DNA from: an uncultured Methylococcus sp.
GTDB lineage: Bacteria; Pseudomonadota; Gammaproteobacteria; Methylococcales; Methylococcaceae
Assembly (NCBI GenBank): GCA_903835265.1
Contig: CAILMG010000233.1
Span: 1 to 34,040 of the forward strand
Length of the DNA stretch: 34,040 bases
Direction: 5' to 3'
Positions 8,031 to 18,561 of the stretch are shown one piece after another. A program made the position numbers and the translations under genes. The notes beneath the pieces are model-generated. The model searched no databases. It worked only from the letters and a program-made list of their open reading frames with translations, and was not told the DNA's origin. Numbering within the stretch: the first letter of the stretch is position 1; each line of letters starts with the position of its first letter.

Positions 8031-8903
8031 CTATTGATTAAGGATATCCAATCCCTCAGCCATGGCAGGGTGAAGGGGGGCTGGTTGCCCGCTGATCCTC
8101 TCAAGGCCCATGAAATCAAATAGATGGCGATCAGCGAGTTGTGAGGGGGCGACGTTTTGTAGTGCCGTAAAGATGGTTTCAATCCGCCCCGGATACTGTT
8201 GGTCCCAGGCTTTCAGCATCTCCTTCATGACCTGCCGCTGAAGATTTTTCTGCGATCCGCAAAGGTTGCAGGGGATGAGAGGAAAGCCGCGAACCGTCGC
8301 ATAGGCATCAATGTCGGCCTCTTTGCAGTAAGCGAGAGGGCGGATCACGATATGCGCCTGGTTATCGCTAAGGAGTTTGGGTGGCATCGCCTTGAGGCTG
8401 CCGCCATAGAAGAGATTCAAAAAGAAGGTCTCGATGATGTCGTCACGGTGATGCCCTAAGGCGATCTTAGTGATCCCGTTGTCCTGCGCATAGCGATAAA
8501 GGAGTCCGCGCCGAAGCCTTGAACAGAGCCCGCAGGTGGTCTTCCCTTCGGGGATGACGCGCTTGACGATGCTGTAGGTATCTTGCTCAATGATGTGGAA
8601 AGAGACGCCTCTTTCCTTGAGATAATTCGGTAACACCTCCTCTGGGAAGCCTGGCTGCTTCTGATCGAGGTTCACCGCGATGATGTCAAAGGCGATGGGG
8701 GCGTTTAGTCGGAGGCTGAGGAGGAGATCTAGCAGGGTGTAGGAGTCTTTGCCGCCCGAGAGGCAGACCATCACCTTGTCGCCGGCTTCTATCATATTGA
8801 AGTCGGCGATAGCCGCTCCTGTCAGTCGACGCAGCCGTTTCTGGAGCTTGTTAAAGTCATATCGCTCTTTCTCGGCGAGGCCTTGAGTGGCGCTATCCGT
8901 CAT
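8031..8903 (-). CDS. ttcA: tRNA 2-thiocytidine(32) synthetase TtcA
   Basis: This cytoplasmic enzyme of 290 residues uses ATP and an Fe-S cluster to thiolate C32 in tRNAs. The PP-loop SGGKDS is at residues 49-54. The cluster/thiolation cysteines are in '[11 protein letters not shown]' (C124 and C127) and '[11 protein letters not shown]' (C212 and C215), the standard TtcA arrangement. '[21 protein letters not shown]' is also characteristic. I chose the ATG at 8901-8903, which overlaps the end of fabB by 11 bases. An earlier start at 8945 would add 14 residues that overlap fabB more deeply and do not look like TtcA. It is the third gene of the fabA-fabB-ttcA operon. The link between lipid synthesis and tRNA thiolation is positional only. 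Confidence 0.95.
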   Translation of the reverse strand: MTDSATQGLAEKERYDFNKLQKRLRRLTGAAIADFNMIEAGDKVMVCLSGGKDSYTLLDLLLSLRLNAPIAFDIIAVNLDQKQPGFPEEVLPNYLKERGVSFHIIEQDTYSIVKRVIPEGKTTCGLCSRLRRGLLYRYAQDNGITKIALGHHRDDIIETFFLNLFYGGSLKAMPPKLLSDNQAHIVIRPLAYCKEADIDAYATVRGFPLIPCNLCGSQKNLQRQVMKEMLKAWDQQYPGRIETIFTALQNVAPSQLADRHLFDFMGLERISGQPAPLHPAMAEGLDILNQ

Positions 8904-10110
8904 ACCGCTGAAAGACGAGGCTGGCATTGGTTCCGCCGAACCCAAAACTATTGGACATGGCGAGATTCAAATCGACGTTGTCGAGACGCTTCCGAACAAT
9001 GGGGACATCTGCGGCGCCAGGATCAAGGTTCTCAATATTGGCGGACGCCGTAATGAATCGGTGCTCCATCATGAGCAAGGTATAGATGGCCTCATGAACC
9101 CCGGCGGCCCCAAGAGAATGACCCGAAAGGGACTTGGTCGAGCTGATGTGAGGGATCGCGTTTTCAAACACGGATTTCACGGCCTCGAGTTCGCGAATGT
9201 CTCCGATGGGGGTGCTGGTGCCGTGCGCGTTGATATAGTCGATCGGCCCCTTGATATCGGCCATCGCTTGCTGCATGCAGCGAATGGCCCCTTCACCCGA
9301 AGGTTGAACCATGTCGTAACCATCGGAGGTCGCCCCGTAGCCGACGATCTCGGCATAGATTTTAGCGCCTCGACGACGGGCGTGTTCGAGCTCCTCTAGG
9401 ACTAGAACGCCGCCTCCGCCTGAAATAACAAAGCCGTCGCGATCGGCATCGTAGGCTCTTGATGCACGTTCCGGTGTTTCGTTGTACTTAGAGGAGAGTG
9501 CCCCCATGGCGTCAAACAGCACCGTCAGTGTCCAGTGCAGTTCTTCGCCACCACCGGCAAAGATAATGTCTTGCTTTCCCAGCTGAATCAATTCGGCCCC
9601 ATTGCCGATGCAATGAGCACTGGTGGCACAGGCGGAACTGATAGAGTAGTTGACGCCCTTAATCTTGAAAGGGGTAGCGAGACAAGCTGAATTCGTATTC
9701 GACATGGTGCGCGGCACCATGTAGGGACCTACTTTTTTGATGCCCTTCTCTCTAAAGGAATCCCAGGCCTGAAGGAGATTGGAGGTCGAAGGGCCTCCAG
9801 AGCCCATGATCAGTCCGGCGCGGGGATGTGAGACCTGATCCTCACCCAGTCCTGCGTCGAGGATGGCTTCTTCCATCGCGAGGTAGTTGTAGGCGGCGCC
9901 ATCCCCCATGAAACGACGGACTTTCCGGTCAATCCGTTCATCGAGATCGATGTCGAGCGGGGCGTACACATGGCTTCTGAAGCCGAGTTCAGCATATTCA
10001 GGGCTATGCCTGACCCCCGACGATCCCGATCTTAGCGCGTCGGTCACGGCGGTTTTATGGTTACCAAGGCTCGATACGATACCGATACCGGTTACAACAA
10101 CACGTCTCAT
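8893..10110 (-). CDS. fabB: 3-oxoacyl-[acyl-carrier-protein] synthase I (beta-ketoacyl-ACP synthase I)
   Basis: The 405-residue condensing enzyme elongates acyl-ACP with malonyl-ACP. Together with FabA it is needed for unsaturated fatty acids. The Cys-His-His triad is clear: C161 in '[16 protein letters not shown]', H296 in '[14 protein letters not shown]' and H331 in '[15 protein letters not shown]'. The C terminus '[14 protein letters not shown]' is the usual thiolase-fold end. The ATG at 10108-10110 ([16 protein letters not shown]) has GAGGAG about 10 bases before it. The frame is open further upstream, but that overlaps fabA. It starts 14 bases after the fabA stop and overlaps ttcA at its end. 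The fabAB pairing supports the FabB rather than the FabF assignment. Confidence 0.96.
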   Translation of the reverse strand: MRRVVVTGIGIVSSLGNHKTAVTDALRSGSSGVRHSPEYAELGFRSHVYAPLDIDLDERIDRKVRRFMGDGAAYNYLAMEEAILDAGLGEDQVSHPRAGLIMGSGGPSTSNLLQAWDSFREKGIKKVGPYMVPRTMSNTNSACLATPFKIKGVNYSISSACATSAHCIGNGAELIQLGKQDIIFAGGGEELHWTLTVLFDAMGALSSKYNETPERASRAYDADRDGFVISGGGGVLVLEELEHARRRGAKIYAEIVGYGATSDGYDMVQPSGEGAIRCMQQAMADIKGPIDYINAHGTSTPIGDIRELEAVKSVFENAIPHISSTKSLSGHSLGAAGVHEAIYTLLMMEHRFITASANIENLDPGAADVPIVRKRLDNVDLNLAMSNSFGFGGTNASLVFQRYDG

Positions 10111-10124
10111 AGCTACGTTGCTCC

Positions 10125-10667
10125 TCAGAAGTCGTCTGTGGAGGTGAAAAGGCCGACTCTCAGGTCGTTCGCCTCGTATATGATGCGGCCATCGCATTCC
10201 ATTTCAGCATCAGCGATGCCCATGACCAATTTGCGCATCATCACCCGTTTCAAGTTGATGCGGTAGGTTACCAGCTTGTTGCTAGGCAAAACCTGCCCGC
10301 GGAATTTTACTTCGCCGACCCCCAACGCTCTGCCGCGGCCCGGGCCGCCAAGCCAGCCAAGATGAAAGCCTACGAGCTGCCACATGGCATCGAGGCCGAG
10401 ACAGCCCGGCATTACGGGGTCCTTTTCAAAATGACACCCAAAGAACCAGAGCCCCTGCTCAATATCAAGCTCGGCGGTAATGAAGCCTTTATCGAACAGT
10501 CCCCCATTCTCGCTGATGGCGGTAATGCGATCGAACATGAGCATGGGCGGCAGCGGTAGCTGTGCATTGCCGGCCCCGAAAAGCTCACCATGTCCGCACA
10601 GCAAGAGATCATCTCGCGTATAACTACTCTGTCGGACGTGAGCTTTTGTTGATTCAGTCAGTGTCAT
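10125..10667 (-). CDS. fabA: 3-hydroxydecanoyl-ACP dehydratase/isomerase
   Basis: This bifunctional enzyme dehydrates 3-hydroxydecanoyl-ACP and isomerises the trans-2 to the cis-3 decenoyl product, the branch point to unsaturated fatty acids. The hot-dog fold signature '[20 protein letters not shown]' holds the catalytic His79 and Asp93. '[12 protein letters not shown]' and '[11 protein letters not shown]' are also typical FabA segments. The chosen ATG (10665-10667) gives 180 residues, slightly longer than the usual 171-172. The preceding sequence is a weak ribosome-binding context. Open frame continues upstream to a TTG at 10790, but that part has no FabA similarity. It is the first gene of the fabA-fabB-ttcA operon, with a leader of about 130 bases. 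Confidence 0.96.
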   Translation of the reverse strand: MTLTESTKAHVRQSSYTRDDLLLCGHGELFGAGNAQLPLPPMLMFDRITAISENGGLFDKGFITAELDIEQGLWFFGCHFEKDPVMPGCLGLDAMWQLVGFHLGWLGGPGRGRALGVGEVKFRGQVLPSNKLVTYRINLKRVMMRKLVMGIADAEMECDGRIIYEANDLRVGLFTSTDDF

Positions 10668-10797
10668 TGCGTTGCAGGATTCCTTGCTCGCGAGAGGTGG
10701 AAGAAGCGTCATCGTCGATGTTGGCCCCTTGACCCGATGTGATCTCGAGGCCGAGGCCGCCGAGCTTCCCGGTGAGTGGGGTGTCTTCAAATAAAAA

Positions 10798-10813
10798 AGC
10801 GTACCATTGTAGC
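10798..10813 (-). promoter_or_regulatory. fabA promoter with extended -10 and a possible FabR-like operator
   Basis: On the minus strand TGC-TACAAT (the -10 hexamer is 10806-10811) is an extended -10 element with five of six matches. The -35 is weak. Transcription would start near 10799. The same bases on the plus strand read AGCGTAC-N5-TAGC. This resembles, as I remember it, the FabR operator of E. coli fabA (half-site AGCGTAC, partner TAGCT). The spacing and the second half differ by a base or so. A repressor bound here would block the -10 box. This is inference from motif memory and position. Confidence 0.4.
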
Positions 10814-10901
10814 AGAGTCAAGCGTCACTCATTACAATCTTCACTGTCTTCCCTTCAAGAGATCTGCCTTGTCATCCCGACCGCACCCAAAAGGACCCAT
10901 C

Positions 10902-12725
10902 TTGACGACGGATCTCATCGATTGGCATTACATTCGTCGGGTCGTCGTTGAGCATCGACGCGATCTTTTGATGGCCCAGGGGCTTGCGATCTTGGCTGCG
11001 CTGATGGCGGTCCCTGTTCCTTTGTTGCTGCCGCTCCTGGTCGATGAGGTGTTGCTCCAGCATCCAGGCTTCGCGGTTCGCTGGATGGATACCCTTTTTC
11101 CAGCTGATTGGCACGGTCCACTCACTTACATTCTGGCCCTCCTTGGATTGACGCTCTTGCTCCGGATTTCGGCGGCTTTGTTCAATGTGCTCCAGACCCG
11201 CGCATTCAGTTTGATCTCAAAGGACATCATTTACCGGATTCGGTGCCGGCTGATTCAGCGGCTCGAGCGGATTGCTATGTCGGAATACGAGAATCTTGGC
11301 AGCGGCTCGGTGATTACCCACATGGTGACGGATCTCGACACCGTCGATCAGTTCATTGGGGCGACGGTATCGAAGACGCTGGTGGCCCTTTTGACATTGA
11401 CGGGGACGGCCATCGTCCTCTTATGGATGAACTGGCGGCTGGCGCTCTTTATTCTTTTGTTGAATCCTCTGGTCATTCTTTTGACCCGAAGCCTCGGGCG
11501 GCGGGTCAAAGAACTCAAGCGACAGGAGAATACCGCGCTAGGATCCTTTCAGTTACTTCTCTCTGAAGTGCTTGAGGGCATTCATCAGATAAGGGCTAGT
11601 CATCGCGAGCATCACTACATGGCGCGTTTGAGCGATAAAGCGCGATCGGTCAGGGAACATTCCGCGGCGTATGCCTGGAAGAGCGATGCGGCTGGTCGCT
11701 TGAGTTTTTTGGTCTTTCTGACGGGATTCGATTTACTTAGGGGCACCGCATTGTTGATGGTGGTCTATTCGGATCTCACGATTGGGGAGATGATGGCGGT
11801 ATCGGGCTACCTTTGGTTCATGATGGCGCCGGTTCAGGATATCCTTGGAATGCAGGTGGCCTACTATGGAGCGAAAGGGGCTTTGGAGCGGTTGAACCAG
11901 TTTTGTCGGCTGCAGCAAGAGCCGAACTACCCCCATCATCAGAACCCTTTCCTAGGAAAGACCACGGTGGGGCTTTCGGTGAAGGAGCTCTCGTTTTCCT
12001 ATGGCAATGGGTTTGAGGTACTACATGCGATCAATCTGGAGGTGGCGCCGGGTGAACGCGTGGCGCTGGTTGGGGCCAGTGGGGGTGGAAAATCGACCTT
12101 GATACAACTCTTGATCGGCCTCTACCCGCTCTCCAAGGGAATGATTGCGTTTGATGGCGTTCCGATGGATCAGATAGGCCTCGATGTGGTGCGGGAAAAT
12201 GTGGTGACGGTATTGCAGCACCCGGTTCTCTTTAACGATTCTGTCAGGGCTAATGTCACGCTCGGGCGAACCGCAGACGATGCCGCCATCTGGCATGCCC
12301 TTGAAGTGGCGCAGCTTCGTGAGTTCATTGAGGCGTCACCTGGGGGGCTCGATGCCATGGTAGGCCGGATGGGGGTTCGTCTCTCAGGTGGCCAGCGCCA
12401 GCGCCTCGCGATTGCCCGGATGGTCCTTCAAGATCCCAAGGTGGTCATCCTCGATGAAGCGACCTCCGCTGTCGATAACCTTACGGAATCCCGACTTTAT
12501 GAATCCCTTGACCGTTTTCTCGCCGACCGAACCACGCTCATTGTGGCTCATCGCTTGAGTGCGATTCGCCATGCCGACCGGATCTTAGTGTTTGAGGATG
12601 GACACCTTCAGGAAGAGGGGACGCATGAGGCCTTGATGGCGCGCCGGGGACTTTATGCGACGTTCTATGGGGCTGGAACATCGAGACCCTTGGCCGCTCA
12701 AGCGTCGGGGGAGGTCCTGTCATGA
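10902..12725 (+). CDS. ABC transporter, fused permease and ATPase (MsbA/multidrug-lipid exporter type)
   Basis: The protein has 607 residues: an N-terminal exporter transmembrane domain with about six helices (residues 20-330), then a nucleotide-binding domain. The ATPase shows Walker A GASGGGKST, the signature RLSGGQRQRLAIAR, Walker B VVILDEATSAVD and the H-loop VAHRL, so it is a half-transporter that works as a homodimer. I chose the TTG at 10902 because AAGGA sits 8 bases before it and homology-like sequence (DLIDWHYIRRVVVEHRRDLL) begins there. Upstream codons look non-coding. A TACAAT at 10833-10838 may be its -10 box. The substrate is not evident; lipid or lipid A-type transport is possible, as for MsbA. 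Its TGA overlaps the start of the PHP gene. Confidence 0.88.
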   Translation: MTTDLIDWHYIRRVVVEHRRDLLMAQGLAILAALMAVPVPLLLPLLVDEVLLQHPGFAVRWMDTLFPADWHGPLTYILALLGLTLLLRISAALFNVLQTRAFSLISKDIIYRIRCRLIQRLERIAMSEYENLGSGSVITHMVTDLDTVDQFIGATVSKTLVALLTLTGTAIVLLWMNWRLALFILLLNPLVILLTRSLGRRVKELKRQENTALGSFQLLLSEVLEGIHQIRASHREHHYMARLSDKARSVREHSAAYAWKSDAAGRLSFLVFLTGFDLLRGTALLMVVYSDLTIGEMMAVSGYLWFMMAPVQDILGMQVAYYGAKGALERLNQFCRLQQEPNYPHHQNPFLGKTTVGLSVKELSFSYGNGFEVLHAINLEVAPGERVALVGASGGGKSTLIQLLIGLYPLSKGMIAFDGVPMDQIGLDVVRENVVTVLQHPVLFNDSVRANVTLGRTADDAAIWHALEVAQLREFIEASPGGLDAMVGRMGVRLSGGQRQRLAIARMVLQDPKVVILDEATSAVDNLTESRLYESLDRFLADRTTLIVAHRLSAIRHADRILVFEDGHLQEEGTHEALMARRGLYATFYGAGTSRPLAAQASGEVLS

Positions 12726-13609
12726 GCGCCGCCATCTCGAGGGTCTTTGACCTTCACGCGCACTCGACCTACTCGGATGGAGCTTATAGCCCACGGGGGC
12801 TCATGGAGCGGGCTGTGGCGGCAGGTATTCATGTGCTCGCCCTGACCGATCATGACACCATGGCTGGCCACTTAGAAGCCGAGGAAGCCGCCCGCGACTT
12901 AGGGGTGGGCTTTCTCCCTGGGGTGGAGATTTCAGTGACCTGGCAGGGTAAGACGCTCCATCTGGTTGGGCTCCGTGTCGATGCGGGTCACCAACCCTTG
13001 ATCGCCGGTCTTGAGGGTCTCGCCCTTCATCGCCAGCAACGTGCCTTTGAAATGGCGCAGCGACTAGAAAAGGTCGGGGTGATCGGCATTTACGATGAGG
13101 TTCTTTCGCTAGCTGGGCGGGGGATGGTGACCCGAACGCATTTTGCGCATTGTCTCGCAAGGCGGGGTCTGGCGGCCGATGTCAGAGATGTCTTCAATCG
13201 CTACCTGACCCCAGGAAAACCAGGTTATGTTCACAGTACGTGGGCGAGCCTTGAAACCGCCATTGAGTGGATTCGGGGGGCCGGCGGCGTGGCCGTACTT
13301 GCCCACCCGATTCGTTATAAGTTGACCGGCAGTTGGCTCAGGCGGCTGGCGCTCGAGTTCAAGGAGTTCGGCGGGCAGGCGATTGAAGTTCTTTCTGGCC
13401 AAGCCAGCCCGGGCGATGTTCAGGCCAGTGCGCAACTTGCCAAACGGTTTGATCTCTTGGGGTCCTGTGGCTCTGATTTTCATGGACCGGATCAGGGCTG
13501 GCCCAAACTGGGTCGGCTTCCGCCCATGCCGAAGGACGTGACGCCGGTTTGGAGTCTTTGGCCAGATGCGGGCGCTTTAGGGTCGATGTTCCCTCCAGCA
13601 GCGCTCTGA
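12722..13609 (+). CDS. PHP-domain phosphoesterase, RNase AM / 3',5'-nucleotide bisphosphate phosphatase type
   Basis: The 295-residue metal-dependent hydrolase belongs to the PHP family. The metal ligands appear in the usual order: 'FDLHAHSTYSDG' (HxH), 'LALTDHDTMAG', 'LPGVEIS', 'TRTHFAHCLARRG', 'AVLAHPIRYKL' and near the end 'SCGSDFHGPDQ'. This matches E. coli YciV (Rnm, RNase AM), which trims the 5' ends of 23S, 16S and 5S rRNA and cleaves 3',5'-bisphosphonucleotides. The length agrees. The ATG overlaps the TGA of the ABC exporter gene (ATGA), so the two are translated together. tag follows three bases after its stop. The family is certain; the exact substrate is inferred from YciV. Confidence 0.9.
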   Translation: MSAAISRVFDLHAHSTYSDGAYSPRGLMERAVAAGIHVLALTDHDTMAGHLEAEEAARDLGVGFLPGVEISVTWQGKTLHLVGLRVDAGHQPLIAGLEGLALHRQQRAFEMAQRLEKVGVIGIYDEVLSLAGRGMVTRTHFAHCLARRGLAADVRDVFNRYLTPGKPGYVHSTWASLETAIEWIRGAGGVAVLAHPIRYKLTGSWLRRLALEFKEFGGQAIEVLSGQASPGDVQASAQLAKRFDLLGSCGSDFHGPDQGWPKLGRLPPMPKDVTPVWSLWPDAGALGSMFPPAAL

Positions 13610-13612
13610 TCG

Positions 13613-14188
13613 ATGTCCCGAAAGAAGCGTTGCTCTTGGGCGGAACGCTCGGCGGTTGAGGCCCTCTATCATGACGAGGAATGGGGCTGGCCGGTTCATG
13701 AGGATCGGACACTTTATGAGTTTTTGGTGCTCGAAGGGGCTCAGGCAGGGCTCTCCTGGAGAACCATTCTTGAAAAGAGGGCGGCCTATCGTGAGGCCTT
13801 TTGCGGCTTTGATCCTGAAGCGGTTGCGAACTTTGATGCCTCAGCCCTTGAGGCGCTGATGGCCAATCCCGGTCTGGTTCGAAACCGCCTCAAGCTCCAG
13901 TCTGCGGTCAATAATGCGCGCGCCTTTTTGAGAGTCCAAGAAGAGCTTGGCAGTTTTGATGCCTTTGTTTGGGGGTTCATGGAGAGTGGCCCCCTCAACC
14001 AGGTGTTTCCCTCGATGGCGGCGCTTCCTGCGCAGAGTGACGTTTCTGAGTCATTGAGTCAGGCGCTCAAACAGCGCGGTTTCAGCTTCGTGGGGCCGGT
14101 GATCTGCTACTCGTTCATGCAGGCCGTGGGGATGGTCAATGATCACCTGGCCGGCTGCTTCAGAATCGACGCGCAGCCGAGTCTTTAA
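13613..14188 (+). CDS. tag: DNA-3-methyladenine glycosylase I
   Basis: The 191-residue base-excision repair enzyme removes 3-methyladenine from DNA. The whole length follows E. coli Tag: 'RCSWAERSAVEALYHDEEWG' at the start, 'EGAQAGLSWRTILEKRAAYR', 'NPGLVRNRLKLQSAVNNARA' and the C-terminal 'RGFSFVGPVICYSFMQAVGM'. The zinc-snap ligands are present: Cys7 and His20 at the N terminus, and the His and Cys of 'VNDHLAGCF' near the end. It is the last gene of the ABC exporter-PHP-tag operon, three bases after the PHP gene. Its TAA overlaps the stop codon of the convergent TauE gene by three bases. No Ada-type regulation is visible. Confidence 0.96.
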   Translation: MSRKKRCSWAERSAVEALYHDEEWGWPVHEDRTLYEFLVLEGAQAGLSWRTILEKRAAYREAFCGFDPEAVANFDASALEALMANPGLVRNRLKLQSAVNNARAFLRVQEELGSFDAFVWGFMESGPLNQVFPSMAALPAQSDVSESLSQALKQRGFSFVGPVICYSFMQAVGMVNDHLAGCFRIDAQPSL

Positions 14189-14997
14189 GCAACAAATTTG
14201 AGCCCGATGATCATGAGCAGCGTCGCCAAGATGGGACGAAGGATCCGCTCCGGGATTTTCGCGCTCAGATGGCTTCCTGCATAGATGCCGGGAAGAGAGC
14301 CTAACAACAGGCTCATGAGGAGATGCAAGTCAACGTTCCCCATGTGAAGGTGACCAAGACCCGCAACGGTGGTTAAAGGGATGGCATGGGCCAGATCGGT
14401 GCCAACAATACGAACCGTGGCTAGACGGGGATAAAGAAAAAGGAGCGCAATGGTTCCAAGGGCTCCTGCGCCGACGGAGGACAGGGTCACCAAGACCCCG
14501 AGCAGAATCCCTACCAAGATGGTCAGGGGGGTTTGTAAGGCTCCGAAACGTTCACTGTGCTGGAGTCGATGCCGTGCGACCTCATCGTCAAGCCGCTTGG
14601 CTATCAGGCGGCTTCGAACAAAAAGTGCCAGCGAGGTGAAGATCAGGGCAATCCCCAGGCTAAAGGTAATGGCTGAGGTCACCGTCTCATCCTTGGTGAA
14701 GACGGTTTCGAGAAGATAAATGATCAAAAGAGCGGCCGGAATGCTGCCGAGGCACAAGTGAAAGACGATTTTCCAATCCACGGATCGATGTTTGCCATGA
14801 TGGACCAAGACCCCGCCGCTCTTGGTGATGGCGGCAAACAAAAGGTCGGTGCCAACGGCTGCTTTGGGGGCGAAACCAAAGATGAACACCAGGATGGGGG
14901 TCATTAGGGAGCCGCCCCCGACGCCGGTCAGACCGACGAGAAATCCGACTAAAAGGCCTGAAACAACTTGGGCGATATTGAGGTCGAGTCCAAACAT
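14185..14997 (-). CDS. Sulfite/organosulfonate exporter TauE/SafE family permease
   Basis: The 270-residue inner-membrane protein has about eight hydrophobic helices arranged as two repeats. The N-terminal repeat has 'SGLLVGFLVGLTGVGGGSLM', the glycine-rich signature of TauE/SafE (DUF81). The second repeat has 'LLGVLVTLSSVGAGALGTIA', which mirrors it. A hydrophilic loop of about 40 residues with many Arg and Glu separates the halves. Members move small anions such as sulfite, sulfoacetate or thiosulfate, or have unknown substrates. The neighbourhood (tag on one side, thiC on the other) gives no hint. The start ATG at 14995-14997 is preceded by a weak AGAG. The stop overlaps the tag stop in a convergent arrangement. 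Confidence 0.9.
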   Translation of the reverse strand: MFGLDLNIAQVVSGLLVGFLVGLTGVGGGSLMTPILVFIFGFAPKAAVGTDLLFAAITKSGGVLVHHGKHRSVDWKIVFHLCLGSIPAALLIIYLLETVFTKDETVTSAITFSLGIALIFTSLALFVRSRLIAKRLDDEVARHRLQHSERFGALQTPLTILVGILLGVLVTLSSVGAGALGTIALLFLYPRLATVRIVGTDLAHAIPLTTVAGLGHLHMGNVDLHLLMSLLLGSLPGIYAGSHLSAKIPERILRPILATLLMIIGLKFVA

Positions 14998-15093
14998 AAG
15001 TCTCTGTCGTATGAGCTTCTATCAGCAGCTTGAGGCATCATCATGTGATCAAGCGCTCGATGCCGCTCGATGAAGCGAGAATAAACCCAAGAG

Positions 15094-15117
15094 TTTATCC
15101 GATTTATAACGGATAAA
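15094..15117. repeat. Perfect 8-bp inverted repeat upstream of the thiC riboswitch
   Basis: TTTATCCG (15094-15101) and CGGATAAA (15110-15117) flank an 8-base AT spacer (ATTTATAA). It lies in the 235-base gap between the TauE gene and the riboswitch. There is no T-tract, so it is not a good terminator. It may be an operator, or a hairpin of the TauE leader on the minus strand. Nothing else is evident in this stretch (14998-15232). Confidence 0.4.
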
Positions 15118-15232
15118 TTGGTTATGCAGCTTTGTTAGAACGAATATCAGGAGATTGGGGCGATCTATCCGCGGCGATCAGCGTGCTTCTCCTTGCCAAA
15201 ATAGCGGGTATGCATTAGCTTAGCTAGACCTA

Positions 15233-17286
<2,054 letters not shown>

Positions 17287-17311
17287 GAGCGAGGGATCCG
17301 CACTAGCTTGG

Positions 17312-17341
17312 CAAGGGCGCCTCGCGATCTAAGCGCCCTTG
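17312..17341. terminator. Hairpin at the convergent ends of thiC and the 84-residue hypothetical gene
   Basis: CAAGGGCGC (17312-17320) and GCGCCCTTG (17333-17341) are a perfect 9-bp inverted repeat with a 12-base loop. The right arm includes the last codons of the minus-strand gene. No T-tract follows on either strand, so it may be a weak terminator or a 3'-end stabilising hairpin. Confidence 0.5.
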
Positions 17342-17583
17342 GTGAAGAAATTGGTAAGGGTTTTTTCAATCATCCCCCAGGGCATCACCAGGGGTTTTTG
17401 GGCGATGCTGACGGAGAGGATCTGATCGAGAATCGCGTAGGTCCCCTTGATGCCATGTCCATCAAATTGACCCTCCGTCTCATCGCCCTCCATGGCGACA
17501 CCGTTCTTTTGGGCGGCCAGCTTAGCGGCGGCAATGACCGCTTCGGGTGGTGCGGTCAGTTGGATGGTAAAAACCTTGCTCAT
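17329..17583 (-). CDS. Conserved-looking small hypothetical protein (84 residues)
   Basis: The ATG at 17581-17583 is preceded by GAGGA, a good ribosome-binding site. The protein begins MSKVFTIQLTAPPEAVIAAA and continues with 'GVAMEGDETEGQFDGHGIKG', 'TYAILDQILSVSIAQKPLVM' and a C-terminal 'IEKTLTNFF'. It has no signal peptide or membrane segment. The pattern (N-terminal strand, helix after 'APPEAVIAAAK', then alternating strands and a C-terminal helix) resembles a minimal helix-grip (SRPBCC-like) fold, but that is only a guess from secondary-structure impression. It lies 55 bases downstream of rpoH on the same strand and may be cotranscribed with it, which would place it under heat-shock control. 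Convergent with thiC. Confidence 0.75.
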   Translation of the reverse strand: MSKVFTIQLTAPPEAVIAAAKLAAQKNGVAMEGDETEGQFDGHGIKGTYAILDQILSVSIAQKPLVMPWGMIEKTLTNFFTKGA

Positions 17584-17638
17584 GTTCGATCTTCCTCTGT
17601 CGGGGCCAGGCGGCAACGCCCCCTCTCGATAAACCGAT

Positions 17639-18493
17639 TCAGGCGTTGATGGAGAGTTTCAGCCGTTTCATGGCCGAGGCCTCAAGTTGGCGAATTCGCT
17701 CTGCCGACACATTATATCGGGCCGCTAGGTCATGAAGCGTCAGCTTACCCTCATTCAACCAGCGGCTTCTCACGATATCCTGGCTGCGATCATCCAGTTG
17801 CTCGATGGCCTGTATCAGTCGCTTTTCGTGGTGAGCGTCCCAATCCGCTTCTTCCAGAACATCAGCGGGGTCGGCATGCCCCTGCTGAAGATAATGCGCG
17901 GGGGCGAGGGATTCTCGCTCACTGTCGTCGGCATCATCCGGGGCATCATAGGCGAGATCCTGACTGCTCAGGCGACCTTCCATCTCATAGACCGCCGCAA
18001 GGTCAACGCCGAGTTCTTCGGCAACGGTTTGGGCCTCATTTTCTGTCAGCCACCCTAATTGCGTCTTGTATTTCCGGAGATTGAAAAAGAGTTTCCGCTG
18101 CGCTTTGGTGGTCGCGACCTTGACGATACGCCAGTTTTGGATGATGTATTCATGGATTTCAGCCTTGATCCAATGGACCGCAAATGAAACCAGGCGAACG
18201 CCCATGTCAGGATCAAATCGCTTGACGGCCTTCATCAGACCGATATTCCCCTCCTGGATCAAGTCAGGCAGGGCAAGGCCGTAGCCCAGATAGCCCCGGG
18301 CAACGTGAGCCACAAAGCGGAGATTGGCCATCACCAACGCCCGAGCGGCCTCAAGATCGCCGGATTCCCGGAATCGCTGAGCGAGCGCGCGCTCTTGCTC
18401 CACGTCCAGCCGAGGAAGTTTGGCAATCGCCGACATGTAGCTGTCGATGGAGCCCACCGAAGCGTTAAATGGTAATGAAAGTTCACGGGTCAT
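17639..18493 (-). CDS. rpoH: RNA polymerase sigma factor RpoH (sigma-32)
   Basis: This is the heat-shock sigma factor, 284 residues, the usual length. Region 2 is clear: 'NLRFVAHVARGYLGYGLALP' and 'DLIQEGNIGLMKAVKRFDP', with the -10 recognition helix 'VHWIKAEIHEYIIQNWRIVK'. The RpoH box 'QRKLFFNLRKYK' (about residues 132-143) separates it from other group 2 sigmas. Region 4 ends with 'YNVSAERIRQLEASAMKRLK'. The ATG at 18491-18493 has GGGGGA about 9 bases upstream. It follows ftsE-ftsX on the same strand, the classical gammaproteobacterial order. A perfect CIRCE operator lies 41 bases before the start, so HrcA probably represses it, an unusual link for a sigma-32 gene. The downstream 84-residue gene may share its transcript. 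Confidence 0.98.
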   Translation of the reverse strand: MTRELSLPFNASVGSIDSYMSAIAKLPRLDVEQERALAQRFRESGDLEAARALVMANLRFVAHVARGYLGYGLALPDLIQEGNIGLMKAVKRFDPDMGVRLVSFAVHWIKAEIHEYIIQNWRIVKVATTKAQRKLFFNLRKYKTQLGWLTENEAQTVAEELGVDLAAVYEMEGRLSSQDLAYDAPDDADDSERESLAPAHYLQQGHADPADVLEEADWDAHHEKRLIQAIEQLDDRSQDIVRSRWLNEGKLTLHDLAARYNVSAERIRQLEASAMKRLKLSINA

Positions 18494-18534
18494 GGTGACG
18501 GTCCCCCAGCACGATAGATGTTCACGAGATTATG

Positions 18535-18561
18535 TTAGCACTCTAGGACAGTGAGTGCTAA
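18535..18561. promoter_or_regulatory. CIRCE operator (HrcA binding site) upstream of rpoH
   Basis: TTAGCACTC-N9-GAGTGCTAA is present with all 18 consensus bases and the canonical 9-base spacer. The arms are 18535-18543 and 18553-18561. It lies in the 130-base gap between ftsX and rpoH, 41 bases before the rpoH ATG. Both genes are on the minus strand, so rpoH is the target. CIRCE normally controls groES-groEL, grpE-dnaK or hrcA itself. Confidence 0.95.

Noticed and set aside
7545-8041. Frames of 72-115 codons on both strands around the small lipoprotein
   Set aside because: They run through the terminator at 7601-7631 or the lipoprotein promoter. The shorter lipoprotein frame has the ribosome-binding site and signal peptide.
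10668-10790. Open frames on both strands in the fabA leader that read like protein
   Set aside because: Neither has a start codon with a ribosome-binding site, and the minus-strand one lies across the fabA promoter. Kept only as an observation on the leader.
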